Below the pieces are notes generated by a model, which saw only the letters and a program-made list of their open reading frames with translations, did not search any database and was not told the origin of the DNA. Source: Dyella solisilvae (GTDB taxonomy: Bacteria; Pseudomonadota; Gammaproteobacteria; Xanthomonadales; Rhodanobacteraceae). From it: DNA of 64,000 nucleotides. Shown one piece after another: positions 16,203 to 25,209 of the stretch. Numbering within the stretch: position 1 is the first letter of the stretch; the number at the start of each line of letters is the position of its first letter. The translations under genes and the position numbers were made by a program. Location: contig NZ_QQSY01000002.1 of the NCBI RefSeq assembly GCF_003351225.1, positions 568,693 to 632,692 of the forward strand, given 5' to 3'.

Positions 16203-17591
16203 TCACTGTCTCTCGAGGTAGGTTTCGCGGATTTCAACCGGCGCGAACGGCCAGGATTGGTTGACCCTGGCCCACACCGCAAACACCACGAGGCCAGCGA
16301 GGATCCACAGGCCGGACAAGACCAGTGACAACGTGGAGGCAGATACGTACACGTAGACCCATCCCACCAACGCGATGATGCATGGCACGGGATAGAGCCA
16401 TTGCTTGTACGGGCGCTGAAGGTTCGGCTGGCGCTTGCGCAGCACGATCAACGCGGCGATCTGCGCGAAGGACTGCACGATGATGGTCGCGGCCAACAGC
16501 ATGTTGATGACTTCGGTCAGGTCGAAGAACGTGCCGATGGCAGTCACCACGCCCATCGTGAGCAGCGCCACGTGCGGAAACCCGTGCCTGGCGTGCAGGT
16601 GTCCGAACACCGACAGGAACACCTTGTCCTGCGCCGCCTCGAACGGCACGCGCGAGCCACCGAGCAGGCCGGTGAACACCGAGGCGAACGCGGTCACGAT
16701 GATCAGGACGGTCATGACGGCGGCGGCCACATGGCCCCAGCTATGCTCCACCACCAGCGAAGCGACCGACTTGGACTGGGCGATTTCCTGCCACGGCGCC
16801 ACGCCAAGCACGCTGATGTTGAGGAGAAGGTAGATAAACATCATCGCGATCACCGAAACGATGATGGAGCCGGGCATGGTCCGGCCCGGATCGCGCAACT
16901 CATCGCCGATGTAGGCGGTCGTGTTGTATCCGAGGTAGTCGTAAATGCCGATCACCAGCCCCGCGCCAAGTCCCACGAAGAAGTGGCCGCCAAACGTGTT
17001 GGATGGGTAGGCAAAGGCGAAGCTCGCATTGAAGTGCGAGAACCCCGCCGCCGCCACGCCGGCGACGGAGACAAGCATGATCACCCACAACGCGATGGTG
17101 ATCGCACGGACCGATTCGATGCGGCGATATAGCAGCCAGGTGACGATGGCGGTCGACGCCAGGCCGATCAGATGTACCGGCCACCAGCCAAGGTGGGGAA
17201 AGAAGAATTCCAGATACTCCACCATGCCGATGATGCCCGTGGACATCAGCAAGGGAATCGCCAGCAGCATCGTCCAGATGAACAGGAATGGCATCAGTTT
17301 GCCGGTGCGGTACTGAAAGGCTTCGCGCAGGTACACGTAGGTTCCACCGGAACCCGGCATGGCCGCCCCCAGCTCAGCCCACACCAGGCCGTCGGCCATG
17401 GCCAGGATGGCGCCGGCGATCCAGCCGATGATGGCCTGCGGTCCGCCCATCGCGGCGACCATGATGGGGATGGTGATGAACGGCCCGATGCCGCACATCT
17501 GGGTCATGTTGATGGCGGTTCCCGAGAACAGGCCGATGGAACGATGGAAGGCGCTGTCGCTGACGGGCTGGGGCTTCCTGGAATCCTGCAT
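16203..17591 (-). CDS. APC superfamily permease
   Basis: 462 residues with about 12 hydrophobic helices and short loops, the standard layout of amino acid-polyamine-organocation permeases. TM1 has the characteristic unwound Gly segment (NMTQMCGIGPFITIP, residues 28-42), and the loop SGGTYVYLREAF follows TM2 as in the family. It sits in the inner membrane and moves an amine-bearing substrate with a proton or by exchange. Its stop is 4 bp from the GH2 start, so the two are tightly co-transcribed. Since every neighbour handles amino sugars, glucosamine or a chito-oligosaccharide is a plausible substrate. That is inference; APC members normally carry amino acids or amines. Confidence 0.88.
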   Translation of the reverse strand: MQDSRKPQPVSDSAFHRSIGLFSGTAINMTQMCGIGPFITIPIMVAAMGGPQAIIGWIAGAILAMADGLVWAELGAAMPGSGGTYVYLREAFQYRTGKLMPFLFIWTMLLAIPLLMSTGIIGMVEYLEFFFPHLGWWPVHLIGLASTAIVTWLLYRRIESVRAITIALWVIMLVSVAGVAAAGFSHFNASFAFAYPSNTFGGHFFVGLGAGLVIGIYDYLGYNTTAYIGDELRDPGRTMPGSIIVSVIAMMFIYLLLNISVLGVAPWQEIAQSKSVASLVVEHSWGHVAAAVMTVLIIVTAFASVFTGLLGGSRVPFEAAQDKVFLSVFGHLHARHGFPHVALLTMGVVTAIGTFFDLTEVINMLLAATIIVQSFAQIAALIVLRKRQPNLQRPYKQWLYPVPCIIALVGWVYVYVSASTLSLVLSGLWILAGLVVFAVWARVNQSWPFAPVEIRETYLERQ

Positions 17592-17685
17592 GCTGGCCTT
17601 GTCGTGGTGGGTAGCGAACGGGGCGCCGATGGATGCGCCCCAAAGAATGATTCGGTGACTCCGGGCTCAGCCGGCGTCGCGTTGA

Positions 17686-17713
17686 TCCCAATCCCGCGAA
17701 AGCGGGACTGGGA
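17686..17713. repeat. REP-like hairpin with GAAA loop
   Basis: A 12-bp stem with one mismatch, closing on a GAAA tetraloop (CCCGC-GAAA-GCGGG at the centre), lies in the 161-bp gap between the TonB receptor and permease genes. It may stabilise the receptor mRNA end or partly stop transcription. It belongs to the same loose family as hairpins at 38704-38723 and 44488-44515. Confidence 0.5.
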
Positions 17714-17752
17714 CCAGCGTCGAGCCTGGGGCGCCGAGGGGAGCCACTCCGG

Positions 17753-20700
17753 TTACCACTGGCCGCGTACGCCCAACATGACCATGCGCTCGGAGAAAGT
17801 CGAGTGCGCAGGCTGGTCGGGCCACACGAGGTAATACTTCTGGTACTCGTTGGTGAGGTTGGTGCCGTCGAGGAATACCTCGGCGTACTTGTTGAACTTG
17901 TACGAAACCGACGCATCAACGTACCGCTGCGGCGCCTCGTACATCTCCATGCCCGTGATGCCGCCCACGCTGTCCATCACCGCGCGCCGCGAACGGTAGT
18001 TGTACGCGACACGAGCCTGGAAGTGATCGTCCTGGTACCACAGGATGAAGTTGCCGGACTTGGTGGAGTTGTCCTGAAACGGGATCTTCGCCCCGGACAA
18101 GTCTGTTTCGCCCGAGTTGCTTGGCGCATAAGTGGCGTTCACCTCCATGCCCGTCTTCGACAGGAAGCTCGGCAGGAAGGTGAAACCCTGGCGGTAGTCG
18201 AATTCCGCGCCATGGATGCTGTTGCCCGTGCCCTGCACCGGCTGGTTGATCACGATGCAATGATCGCGGACCACGCCGTCTTCGTCCGGCAGGGTGCAGT
18301 TGGTCACGCTGCCGTTCTTGATGAAGCTGTCGACCTCGATGCGGAACAACGCGAGGCTCACCATGCTGGTGGGGTTGATGTAGTACTCCAGCGATGTGCC
18401 GTAGTTGGTGGAGCGCCACGGGTTGAGGTTAGGGTTGCCGGTCGATGTGCCATTCGACACTCGGAAGATCGGACCCTGCGGCGTCTCCATCAGCGAGTAA
18501 TTGAGCTGCAGACCGCCGGCCCAGGTGCTGAGGTCCAGCGGCATCATGTTCTTCGAATAAGCCAGTCGCCACTTGAAGCTGTCGGTAATATCCAGCGAGA
18601 AATTGGCCGAAGGCAGGACATCCTGGTAACTGCGTTTGGTGACGGCGGTGCCGACGTCGAGGGGTTCGTCGCCGTAGGCGCCCGGGTCGCCGCTGAGATG
18701 CTGGGTGACGTCCAGATTGGTATGGATCAGCCGCACGCCGACGTTGCCGCTGTAATTCATGTCCCACATCGTGCCGTTGAAGTTGCCCTGCAGGTAGCCG
18801 GACAGCTCTTTCAGCCTTACCGCCCAGGTCGTCCCTGGCTCACCCACCTGGACGGTGTCGGGGTAGAGCGACTTCCAGTAGGAAATGGGATTGACCATGG
18901 CGTTGGGATCAATCGCCCAGAAGTTGATGCCCGAGCCAAGCAGGTTGGTGTAGTACTTGAAATTGTTCGCCAGCGGCGCCGCGGTATTGGGCATCTGCAG
19001 TGCAGAGAGCGGTCCTGCGCGGAAGTAGCCAAGACTATTGCCTGCGGTGCACGACCCGCTGTTCAGGACCACGTCGGCGCCGACATAGCGGACCAGGCAT
19101 CCGTTCGGATCGCTGGCTCCCATGCCCGCATACACCGGTGTTTCCAGCGTCCAGCCGTCGTTGCTCGCGTCGCGGATGCTGTTGCGCACACCGAACACGA
19201 GCTGGAAGCCGTCCTGGAAATCGTATTTGCCGTCGAAGCGCAACGCGTTCAGCGCCACCTCGCGGTTATAGTCGCCGGAGGATTCCAGCGTCTTCATGGT
19301 CCAGCCGTTGGGATCGGCGAATTGCGTCGCCAGCGAGGAAGGAAGGTTGACCGTGATGTAGCGACCCGTGAAGTTGGCAATGATCGGGACCGTGTTCTGA
19401 GGCATGCCGTTGGCATTGAACACGCGGTTCCCGCCCAACTGCGCCGGGTAGACCATGGTGCCTGGCGGCACGGCGTCGTCGGGCACGCCGTCCATCAACA
19501 CATTGGGCCAAAGGGCGCCGTCGGAATTCGAAATGTTGACGTCAGTTTCCTGGTTCGACTGGGACGCCGTGTCATGGATGCCGCGCACGCTCGCCGTGAA
19601 GGGGCCGCCGTCGTCGTAATCCATCTGCAGGTTGAAGTTCTTGGCGACGGAGCTCTTCTGGACGATCTGTGAGTACGACTCCACGTCGCCGGGCCACTTC
19701 TCATAGACCTGGGTCGTGAACATCTGCATGCCGTCCCAACCCGGCTCCGGCGTGCCGTAGGAGCCGAGGACGGGACTGCCGGTGTTGCGCGATTGCAGCG
19801 GCACGTAGGTCGCGCCCTGCCAGTTGGTGGAGTTGAACTGGATGCCGTAGTTGCGGTCGTACTCGCGCTGCTGGGAGTAGAAGAAGTCGCTGGTCATGGT
19901 GAAGCCGCTGCCCAGGTCCATCTGGAACGAGGCATTGGCGGACTTGCGCTTCCGTTGGGTAATGATGTCGTTGAGCCCGATGTCCTGGCTGCCCATGAAA
20001 ACGCCATTGGACTTGCCGTCGCCATTGACGTCCACGCTGCCATCCGCGTTCTGGACGATCCTTGAAGGGATGGGCGCGCCGTTCCACCCGGACAGGAAGC
20101 CGTTGTAGCTGCCTGCGCTGGCTGCGTTCTCGCCATTCAGCACCACGCCGTACTGGTCGAGACCTTCCGTCGAGTTCATCCGGCGGGTGTCGGAATAGTC
20201 GGCGGAGATCAACAGGCCCCAATGACCTTCATCGTTGAACGAGATGAGACCGTTCGCCTCGGGCCCCCAGTGGTTGGTCGAGGAACCACGCTGTCCGTTG
20301 GCGGAATAGCTGTAGGTGAAGCCGTTGGGGAGGTCCCACGGACGGTAGGTGTGCAGGTCGATGGCGCCACTGATGCCGCCATCCGTCGTGCTCGCGGTGG
20401 GCGACTTGATCACGTCCACGCCGTGGAACAGCGTCGACGGCAGCATGGTGAAGTCGGGCTGCTGCGAGTCGATCTGGTCCGCCGTGATGAACACTTCGCC
20501 GTTCAACATCGTGCCGACCTGCGGCAGGCCGCGCACGTCCACCGAGGTGCCCACGCCAGCGTCGCGGTTGATCTGCACGCCGGTGACTCGCTGCAGCGAG
20601 TCGGTGATCGTGGTGTCAGGCAGCGCGCCAATGTTTTCGGCGGTGATGCTGTCCTGGATGTTCGGCGCCTCGCGCTTCAGGTCGATGGCGCGAATCTGCG

Positions 20701-21037
20701 ATGCGCGCACGCCCGAGACACTGACGGTCGACAGGGTGGTCGCGTTCTGCTCTGCGGCGGCGCTACCTGTACCTGTGCTGCCGGCGTCAGTACTGCTGGC
20801 GTCGGTACTCTTGGCGTTGGCGTCGGCTTTCTTTGCGTCAGTTTTCTTGGCGCCTGGCGCCGGTGTTGCTGGTGTTGCTGGTGTTGCTGGTGTCGTTTGC
20901 GCCGTAGTGGCTTGCGCCGCCGGGCTGCCCGTTTGGGCATCGTCGAATGGCGATGCGACGGCCGGCGTCGACACGACGGCGAGCAGCGACATGGTGATGG
21001 CAAACGACAAAGGATGCTTGCGATGTACGGTGGACAT
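17753..21037 (-). CDS. TonB-dependent receptor, Xanthomonas/Caulobacter type
   Basis: 1094 residues from ATG 21037, chosen for its signal peptide (STVHRKHPLSFAITMSLLAVVSTPAVA). After it comes a low-complexity linker of about 70 residues: Thr-Pro-Ala triplets, then Lys/Thr/Asp/Ala and Ser/Thr-rich repeats. The plug begins with TVSVSGVRASQIRAIDLKR, AENIGALPDTTITDSLQRVTGVQI and DVRGLPQVGTMLNGE, which is the signature of the large oligosaccharide-type receptors of this group. The barrel ends in SERMVMLGVRGQW, with a terminal aromatic. It should import chitin- or chitosan-derived oligosaccharides, judged from the flanking GH20, GH2 and kinase genes. A 197-bp gap separates it from the upstream GH20 gene, so it may also have its own promoter. 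Confidence 0.92.
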   Translation of the reverse strand: MSTVHRKHPLSFAITMSLLAVVSTPAVASPFDDAQTGSPAAQATTAQTTPATPATPATPAPGAKKTDAKKADANAKSTDASSTDAGSTGTGSAAAEQNATTLSTVSVSGVRASQIRAIDLKREAPNIQDSITAENIGALPDTTITDSLQRVTGVQINRDAGVGTSVDVRGLPQVGTMLNGEVFITADQIDSQQPDFTMLPSTLFHGVDVIKSPTASTTDGGISGAIDLHTYRPWDLPNGFTYSYSANGQRGSSTNHWGPEANGLISFNDEGHWGLLISADYSDTRRMNSTEGLDQYGVVLNGENAASAGSYNGFLSGWNGAPIPSRIVQNADGSVDVNGDGKSNGVFMGSQDIGLNDIITQRKRKSANASFQMDLGSGFTMTSDFFYSQQREYDRNYGIQFNSTNWQGATYVPLQSRNTGSPVLGSYGTPEPGWDGMQMFTTQVYEKWPGDVESYSQIVQKSSVAKNFNLQMDYDDGGPFTASVRGIHDTASQSNQETDVNISNSDGALWPNVLMDGVPDDAVPPGTMVYPAQLGGNRVFNANGMPQNTVPIIANFTGRYITVNLPSSLATQFADPNGWTMKTLESSGDYNREVALNALRFDGKYDFQDGFQLVFGVRNSIRDASNDGWTLETPVYAGMGASDPNGCLVRYVGADVVLNSGSCTAGNSLGYFRAGPLSALQMPNTAAPLANNFKYYTNLLGSGINFWAIDPNAMVNPISYWKSLYPDTVQVGEPGTTWAVRLKELSGYLQGNFNGTMWDMNYSGNVGVRLIHTNLDVTQHLSGDPGAYGDEPLDVGTAVTKRSYQDVLPSANFSLDITDSFKWRLAYSKNMMPLDLSTWAGGLQLNYSLMETPQGPIFRVSNGTSTGNPNLNPWRSTNYGTSLEYYINPTSMVSLALFRIEVDSFIKNGSVTNCTLPDEDGVVRDHCIVINQPVQGTGNSIHGAEFDYRQGFTFLPSFLSKTGMEVNATYAPSNSGETDLSGAKIPFQDNSTKSGNFILWYQDDHFQARVAYNYRSRRAVMDSVGGITGMEMYEAPQRYVDASVSYKFNKYAEVFLDGTNLTNEYQKYYLVWPDQPAHSTFSERMVMLGVRGQW
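20869..20897 (-). repeat. Tandem 9-bp repeat in receptor linker
   Basis: GTGTTGCTG is repeated in tandem on the plus strand and encodes the Thr-Pro-Ala triplets (TPATPATPA) of the receptor's N-terminal linker. Copy-number change would alter linker length by whole triplets without breaking the frame. Confidence 0.6.
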
Positions 21038-21234
21038 GGGCTTTAGCCTCGTTGCTGGTGCCTGTCGAACCTCAAGTGCTCCGGGAATTTCAGAAAAAAG
21101 CGTGTAACTCGACGGCGTCTGCGCGTTTCGCGCCCCGTCGTGATGCAATCTCTCGATGTCCCCCGCCCATGGCTCAGCGAGCCAAGGCGATTCCACTCAC
21201 TGCCACTGCGCGGTACGCGCGCCCCGCGTACCGC

Positions 21235-23571
21235 TTACTTCGAAAACACCATTCGCGCCAACGCCCACTGGCCATCGCGAGGATCGCCGGTAGCGAAGAC
21301 ACAGAGGTCGCGAACACCGGCCCCCACCGGCATGGCAACCTTTCCATCAAGCCGAACCTGCCCCCTGGCCTGCACCGCGTTGTCCAGCGGCAAGCTCGCA
21401 AGCAGCGGCCCCGTGCAGGAATCGGCATGGATCTCGAACTCACCCGCTGCGCTGGCCTTGCGCCTCACCACGGCATCCTTGGCCTCATCGCCGAACCGCC
21501 ACGTCATACGCTCGACCGTCATCGCCACATGGGTGATGCCATCCAGCGGAGCCTTCGGCCACAGCCAGCACGCATTGCCGATGTCCACGGAGTAGATCGG
21601 CCTCGGCCCTTGCGGCGGCCGGCTGCCATCTAGGCGCGTGGCTGGTTGCCTGGAGCACGTTGCAAGCGCACTACCGTCGCGGCCCAACAAGGTGTTTTCG
21701 TCCAGCACCTGCGTTCGCGGCGCCGCCAGTTCGAAGCCATTGGCGGCAAACGTCGCAGCGCGCAGGGTCGTGTTGGCCGACAGCGTCAGCGGCTTCGCGT
21801 ACGCGTCGGACTGGCTGGTCGGGAGCGAGCCATCCGTCGTGTAACGGATCGTCCCGAATGACACCTGATTGGACAGCTCGATGCGGAACGCGCCATGGTC
21901 GGCGGCGGTCACGTGGAAGGCGGGTGCGAATGCGCTGTCGGCATAATCGATGCCCAGAGCGCGGTAGCGCGCCAGCTCAGCCGGCATGCGCTGCAGGAAG
22001 TCGTTCCAGTCGCGGGCAGTCGCGGGCGACCAGCCAAGCTCGGACAGCGCGGCAATCCGCGGAAATACCGCATGCTGGTCATGCGCAAAGGTTGGCATCT
22101 GCTCGGCCCACAGGCCCGCCTGCACGCCGATGACGCGCCGGGCTTCGTCCGCGCTGGCGCCGTCCGGAATGACGACCGTGTCATAAGCCTGCCGCAACGT
22201 CGGGGCCGGCGGCGGGCCCGGCCATTCGTCGGGCAGGTCGGACTGGTAGTGGTCAAAGTACAGGGACTCCTGTGGCGTCATGACGACGTCATGGCCTTGC
22301 CTCAGCGCAGCCAGCGCCACGCGCTCATTGTCATCGCCGTGCCAGGACATCACGACTTGCGAAGCAGGGAGCTTCGCGCCGGCGACAAGCACGTCGTCCC
22401 AACCCACCGGCGTGCGGCCGTGCTCGACAAGGTGCGCCGCGACCTGATTCATGAACCAACCCTGCAGCTGATCCATGTTCGCCAGACCAAGCTTGTGCAT
22501 CTGCGCACGCACTTCAGGCGATGCGTTCCACTGCTGTTTGTCGGCCTCGTCGCCACCGATCGAGATGTATCGCGAGGGGAACAGCTGCATCACCTCATCG
22601 AGCACGTCGTCGACGAACTGCAAGGTCTTCTCATCGGGCTTGATCAGCCACGGACTGACGCCCCAGTCCGTCCACACGGCCGGGCGCTTGCCAGTGACCC
22701 CCAGCCACGGATAGGCGGCGATGGCTGCCTGTGAATGACCGGGCAAATCGATTTCCGGCACCACATCGACAAAGCGCTCGGCGGCATAGCGCACAATCTC
22801 GCGCGCCTCGGTCTGGGTGTAAAAGCCGCAATAGGGCTGGTCGGGGGAGCCGGTCAGCTCGCTGTCGAGGCCTACCGCCTTGCGGCATGCACCCACTTTC
22901 GTCAGCTCGGGATACTTCGGAATCTCGAGGCGCCAGCCCTGGTCTTCGGTGATGTGCCAGAGCAAAACGTTGAGCTTGTTGAGCGACATCCAGTCGATCA
23001 GCTTCTTGATGTCCGCCACGCTCTGGAAGTGCCGCCCGGAGTCCAGCAGCAGAGCGCGCCACGCAAAACGCGGGTGATCGTCGATGACGCCATCAGCAAC
23101 CTGGACGGGCGCGCCGCGCGTCCAGCCCGGTGGCGTCAGCAGCTGCCACAGGGTCACGCTGCCATAGAAAGCGCCGCGCGGCGTGCGTGCCGTGACCACG
23201 ATGCCGCCGTGGTCCACCGTGATGCGATAGCCAGCGTCATCCACGACATCGGCGTTCGGGTTCACATCGAACGTGATCGCCGCATGTGCGGCGTCCGCAG
23301 TCGCTACGCGCAAATGCATTCCGTTGGTGTCGGCCACGCGTTGCACGAACCGTTCCGCCACCGCCTGCACTTCTTGGCGATCCGCGCCATGCACCGAGAC
23401 CACTGCGCCATCCGCAATTTCAACGGCGCCCGATCCAACCGGACTGGCCTTTACCGGCTGCGGGAGTAACGACCACTGCGGGACGGCCGGCGCCGCAACG
23501 GCGACACCCGTAGCCACCAGCCACGCGATGGCCAGGCGACAGAAGAATCCCGACAGCGCGATGCGGCTCAT
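21235..23571 (-). CDS. GH20 beta-N-acetylhexosaminidase
   Basis: 778 residues from ATG 23571, whose ATGA overlaps the kinase stop; it gives a signal peptide (MSRIALSGFFCRLAIAWLVATGVAVAA). After an N-terminal GH20b domain, the TIM barrel starts at about residue 165 (HPRFAWRALLLDSGRHF) and carries NVLLWHITEDQGWRLEIPKYP, VVPEIDLPGHSQAA and the catalytic pair Asp341-Glu342 in YISIGGDEADK. The C terminus adds the chitobiase-type domain (TIRYTTDGSLPTSQSDAY) and about 150 further residues with four Cys. It releases terminal GlcNAc from chito-oligosaccharides or glycoproteins by substrate-assisted catalysis, in the periplasm or outside. The coupled start indicates one mRNA with the kinase. Confidence 0.93.
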   Translation of the reverse strand: MSRIALSGFFCRLAIAWLVATGVAVAAPAVPQWSLLPQPVKASPVGSGAVEIADGAVVSVHGADRQEVQAVAERFVQRVADTNGMHLRVATADAAHAAITFDVNPNADVVDDAGYRITVDHGGIVVTARTPRGAFYGSVTLWQLLTPPGWTRGAPVQVADGVIDDHPRFAWRALLLDSGRHFQSVADIKKLIDWMSLNKLNVLLWHITEDQGWRLEIPKYPELTKVGACRKAVGLDSELTGSPDQPYCGFYTQTEAREIVRYAAERFVDVVPEIDLPGHSQAAIAAYPWLGVTGKRPAVWTDWGVSPWLIKPDEKTLQFVDDVLDEVMQLFPSRYISIGGDEADKQQWNASPEVRAQMHKLGLANMDQLQGWFMNQVAAHLVEHGRTPVGWDDVLVAGAKLPASQVVMSWHGDDNERVALAALRQGHDVVMTPQESLYFDHYQSDLPDEWPGPPPAPTLRQAYDTVVIPDGASADEARRVIGVQAGLWAEQMPTFAHDQHAVFPRIAALSELGWSPATARDWNDFLQRMPAELARYRALGIDYADSAFAPAFHVTAADHGAFRIELSNQVSFGTIRYTTDGSLPTSQSDAYAKPLTLSANTTLRAATFAANGFELAAPRTQVLDENTLLGRDGSALATCSRQPATRLDGSRPPQGPRPIYSVDIGNACWLWPKAPLDGITHVAMTVERMTWRFGDEAKDAVVRRKASAAGEFEIHADSCTGPLLASLPLDNAVQARGQVRLDGKVAMPVGAGVRDLCVFATGDPRDGQWALARMVFSK

Positions 23572-24626
23572 GCGCCCTGCCCTCCTGCTTCGGCGCAACG
23601 CGACGCACCCGACGCGACGCGCCTGAGGTACCACTGGGCGGCGCCCTGCACGCCATGAAGGCCATGCTCCGTCACCCGCACCGGCACCAGCGACAGCAGT
23701 GCGCGCGCGCTTCGTCCGTGCAGGAACCGCTCCTCGAAGGCGCTGCGCTGGAGCAGCTCGAAGATGGAAGACAAAAAACCGCCGGCCAGATACACGCCGC
23801 CCGTGGCCATGAAGGCCATCGCTAGATTGCCGGCGAAGCTCCCCAGCGCCGCACAGAAAATTTCCACAGCTTCCGTAGCCTGCGCATCACTGCACGCAAC
23901 GGCCGCCCGGGTGACTGCCTCGGGTGTCGCCAGCTTAGGCGCCACCCCATGCAGCGCGCACAGGGTCACGTAGAGGGTCAGCAGACCGGGGCCCGACACG
24001 ACGTGTTCAAACGCCACGTAACCGCCATTCGGCGCCAGGTGCGCCAGAACTTCACGCTCCCGTACCGAATTCGGCGCGAAATCCATCTGGCCGGCTTCCG
24101 TCGCCAGCACGAAGTCGCCGGCAGGTCCGGGAACGTGCACGGCCGCGCCAAGGCCGGTGCCCGGCCCGATCACCAGGGTCGGGCCGCTGGAATGCGTGTC
24201 AGGCCCACACAGGTGGCGTCCGTCGTCCGTGAGGGAGCCATCGAGCGCGTATGCCAGCGCCTCGAAGTCGTTGAGGACGGAAATTTCGTCCAGGCCCAGC
24301 GCCTGGCGCAGCTCCGTCAGCGGGATGGGCCAGGCGAGATTGTCGTTCACCACCTCGTTGCCCATGATCTGGCCCGCGCAAGCGAGCACGCAGTGCTTCA
24401 CCGGGACTTGCACATCGGTATCGACGAAGGCGCGCAACAGTTCCGACAGCGTCGAGAACTGCGCGCACGCGAAGGTGCGAAAGCCGAGCGTTTCGACCCC
24501 GCTGGCCGCGCCGCCTGAGGCGCGCATCAGTGCAACACGCGCGTGCGTGCCGCCGATGTCGGCCGCCAGAAACGGCGTTCCTGGAATCCCCGCCAGTCGA
24601 TCCGAATGCTCGATCGCCACGTCCAA
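23568..24626 (-). CDS. glk: Glucokinase-family sugar kinase
   Basis: 352 residues. ATP-site motif FLAADIGGTHARVAL is near residues 19-33, the sugar-site block LNDFEALAYALDG near 130, and GPGTGLGAAVHVP near 155, all as in the Glk (PF02685-type) family. It phosphorylates a hexose in the cytosol. It is the first gene of the amino-sugar series, and its stop overlaps the GH20 start by 4 nt. That placement suggests GlcNAc, GlcN or glucose as substrate; family members in chitin loci often act on GlcNAc. A second glucokinase at 35411 may cover glucose itself. A perfect 16-bp palindrome lies 41 bp upstream of the start. Confidence 0.88.
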   Translation of the reverse strand: MDVAIEHSDRLAGIPGTPFLAADIGGTHARVALMRASGGAASGVETLGFRTFACAQFSTLSELLRAFVDTDVQVPVKHCVLACAGQIMGNEVVNDNLAWPIPLTELRQALGLDEISVLNDFEALAYALDGSLTDDGRHLCGPDTHSSGPTLVIGPGTGLGAAVHVPGPAGDFVLATEAGQMDFAPNSVREREVLAHLAPNGGYVAFEHVVSGPGLLTLYVTLCALHGVAPKLATPEAVTRAAVACSDAQATEAVEIFCAALGSFAGNLAMAFMATGGVYLAGGFLSSIFELLQRSAFEERFLHGRSARALLSLVPVRVTEHGLHGVQGAAQWYLRRVASGASRCAEAGGQGA

Positions 24627-24666
24627 CCCGCCCCCGCAGTGGAACCGTTATCAGCCTGTAACGCCA

Positions 24667-24682
24667 TTGACACCGGTGTCAA
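24667..24682. promoter_or_regulatory. Perfect 16-bp palindrome, candidate LacI-family operator
   Basis: TTGACACCGGTGTCAA is fully self-complementary with a central CG, the form typical of LacI/GalR operators. It lies 41 bp upstream of the kinase start (minus strand) and about 180 bp upstream of the divergent FxLYD gene. I found no other copy in the window, and a LacI gene is in the same locus. Confidence 0.65.
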
Positions 24683-24861
24683 GCCGTGGCGCAACATCGG
24701 CCGAAGAGCCCCGGGACACCGGGGGCGCCTTACCGGCGAGGGCGGTCACCCCGGCTACTTTCGGCGCGCCGGAGGTCGGACTGGACATCGGACGAGCGCA
24801 CTTCGGGCGGTGTAACGGCTTATGCTTGCCGGCTTATTTCTATCGCCTCTTCAATCGCCCG

Positions 24862-25209
24862 ATGAATCTCCGTACCGCACTTCTGTACTCTGCGTTCGCC
24901 TGTTGCCTGGCTTCACCTTCTGCATGGGCCGGCACATCACCTGCGCACGCAGTGCACGTCGGACCCTACCGCGTAGAGCGCGATGTAAAGCCCGGCCGCA
25001 ACAAGGTAGTGGGCACGCTGTCCAATGTTGGCCATGCGCGCGTGCGCACCGCCAAGGTGAGCTTCCGCCTGTTCGATGCAAATGGACGCGCGGTCGGCCG
25101 CGCCTCTGATGAAGTGCACAACCTGAAGCCGGGACAGACCTGGAAATTCCACGCCTTCGCACGCGGCAACGTCAGCCGAGCACGCCTACTCAAGGTCGAA
25201 ACGAATTAG
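24862..25209 (+). CDS. Secreted FxLYD-domain protein
   Basis: 115 residues from ATG 24862, which opens a signal peptide (MNLRTALLYSAFACCLASPSAWA). The mature part is one small beta-sandwich matching the FxLYD pattern: VVGTLSNVGHARVRTAKVSFRLFDANGRAVG, then a late KPGQTWKFHA and the final VETN strand. Such domains occur in exported proteins and their exact role is unknown. The gene is divergent from the glucokinase and shares the intergenic region holding the 16-bp palindrome, so it could be co-regulated. A longer frame upstream in the same phase overlaps the kinase and is not used. Confidence 0.72.
   Translation: MNLRTALLYSAFACCLASPSAWAGTSPAHAVHVGPYRVERDVKPGRNKVVGTLSNVGHARVRTAKVSFRLFDANGRAVGRASDEVHNLKPGQTWKFHAFARGNVSRARLLKVETN

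Noticed and set aside
16199-16282. Upstream extension of the GH2 gene into the permease gene
   Set aside because: The extra 28 residues have no signal peptide features, whereas ATG 16198 opens one and is 4 bp after the permease stop.
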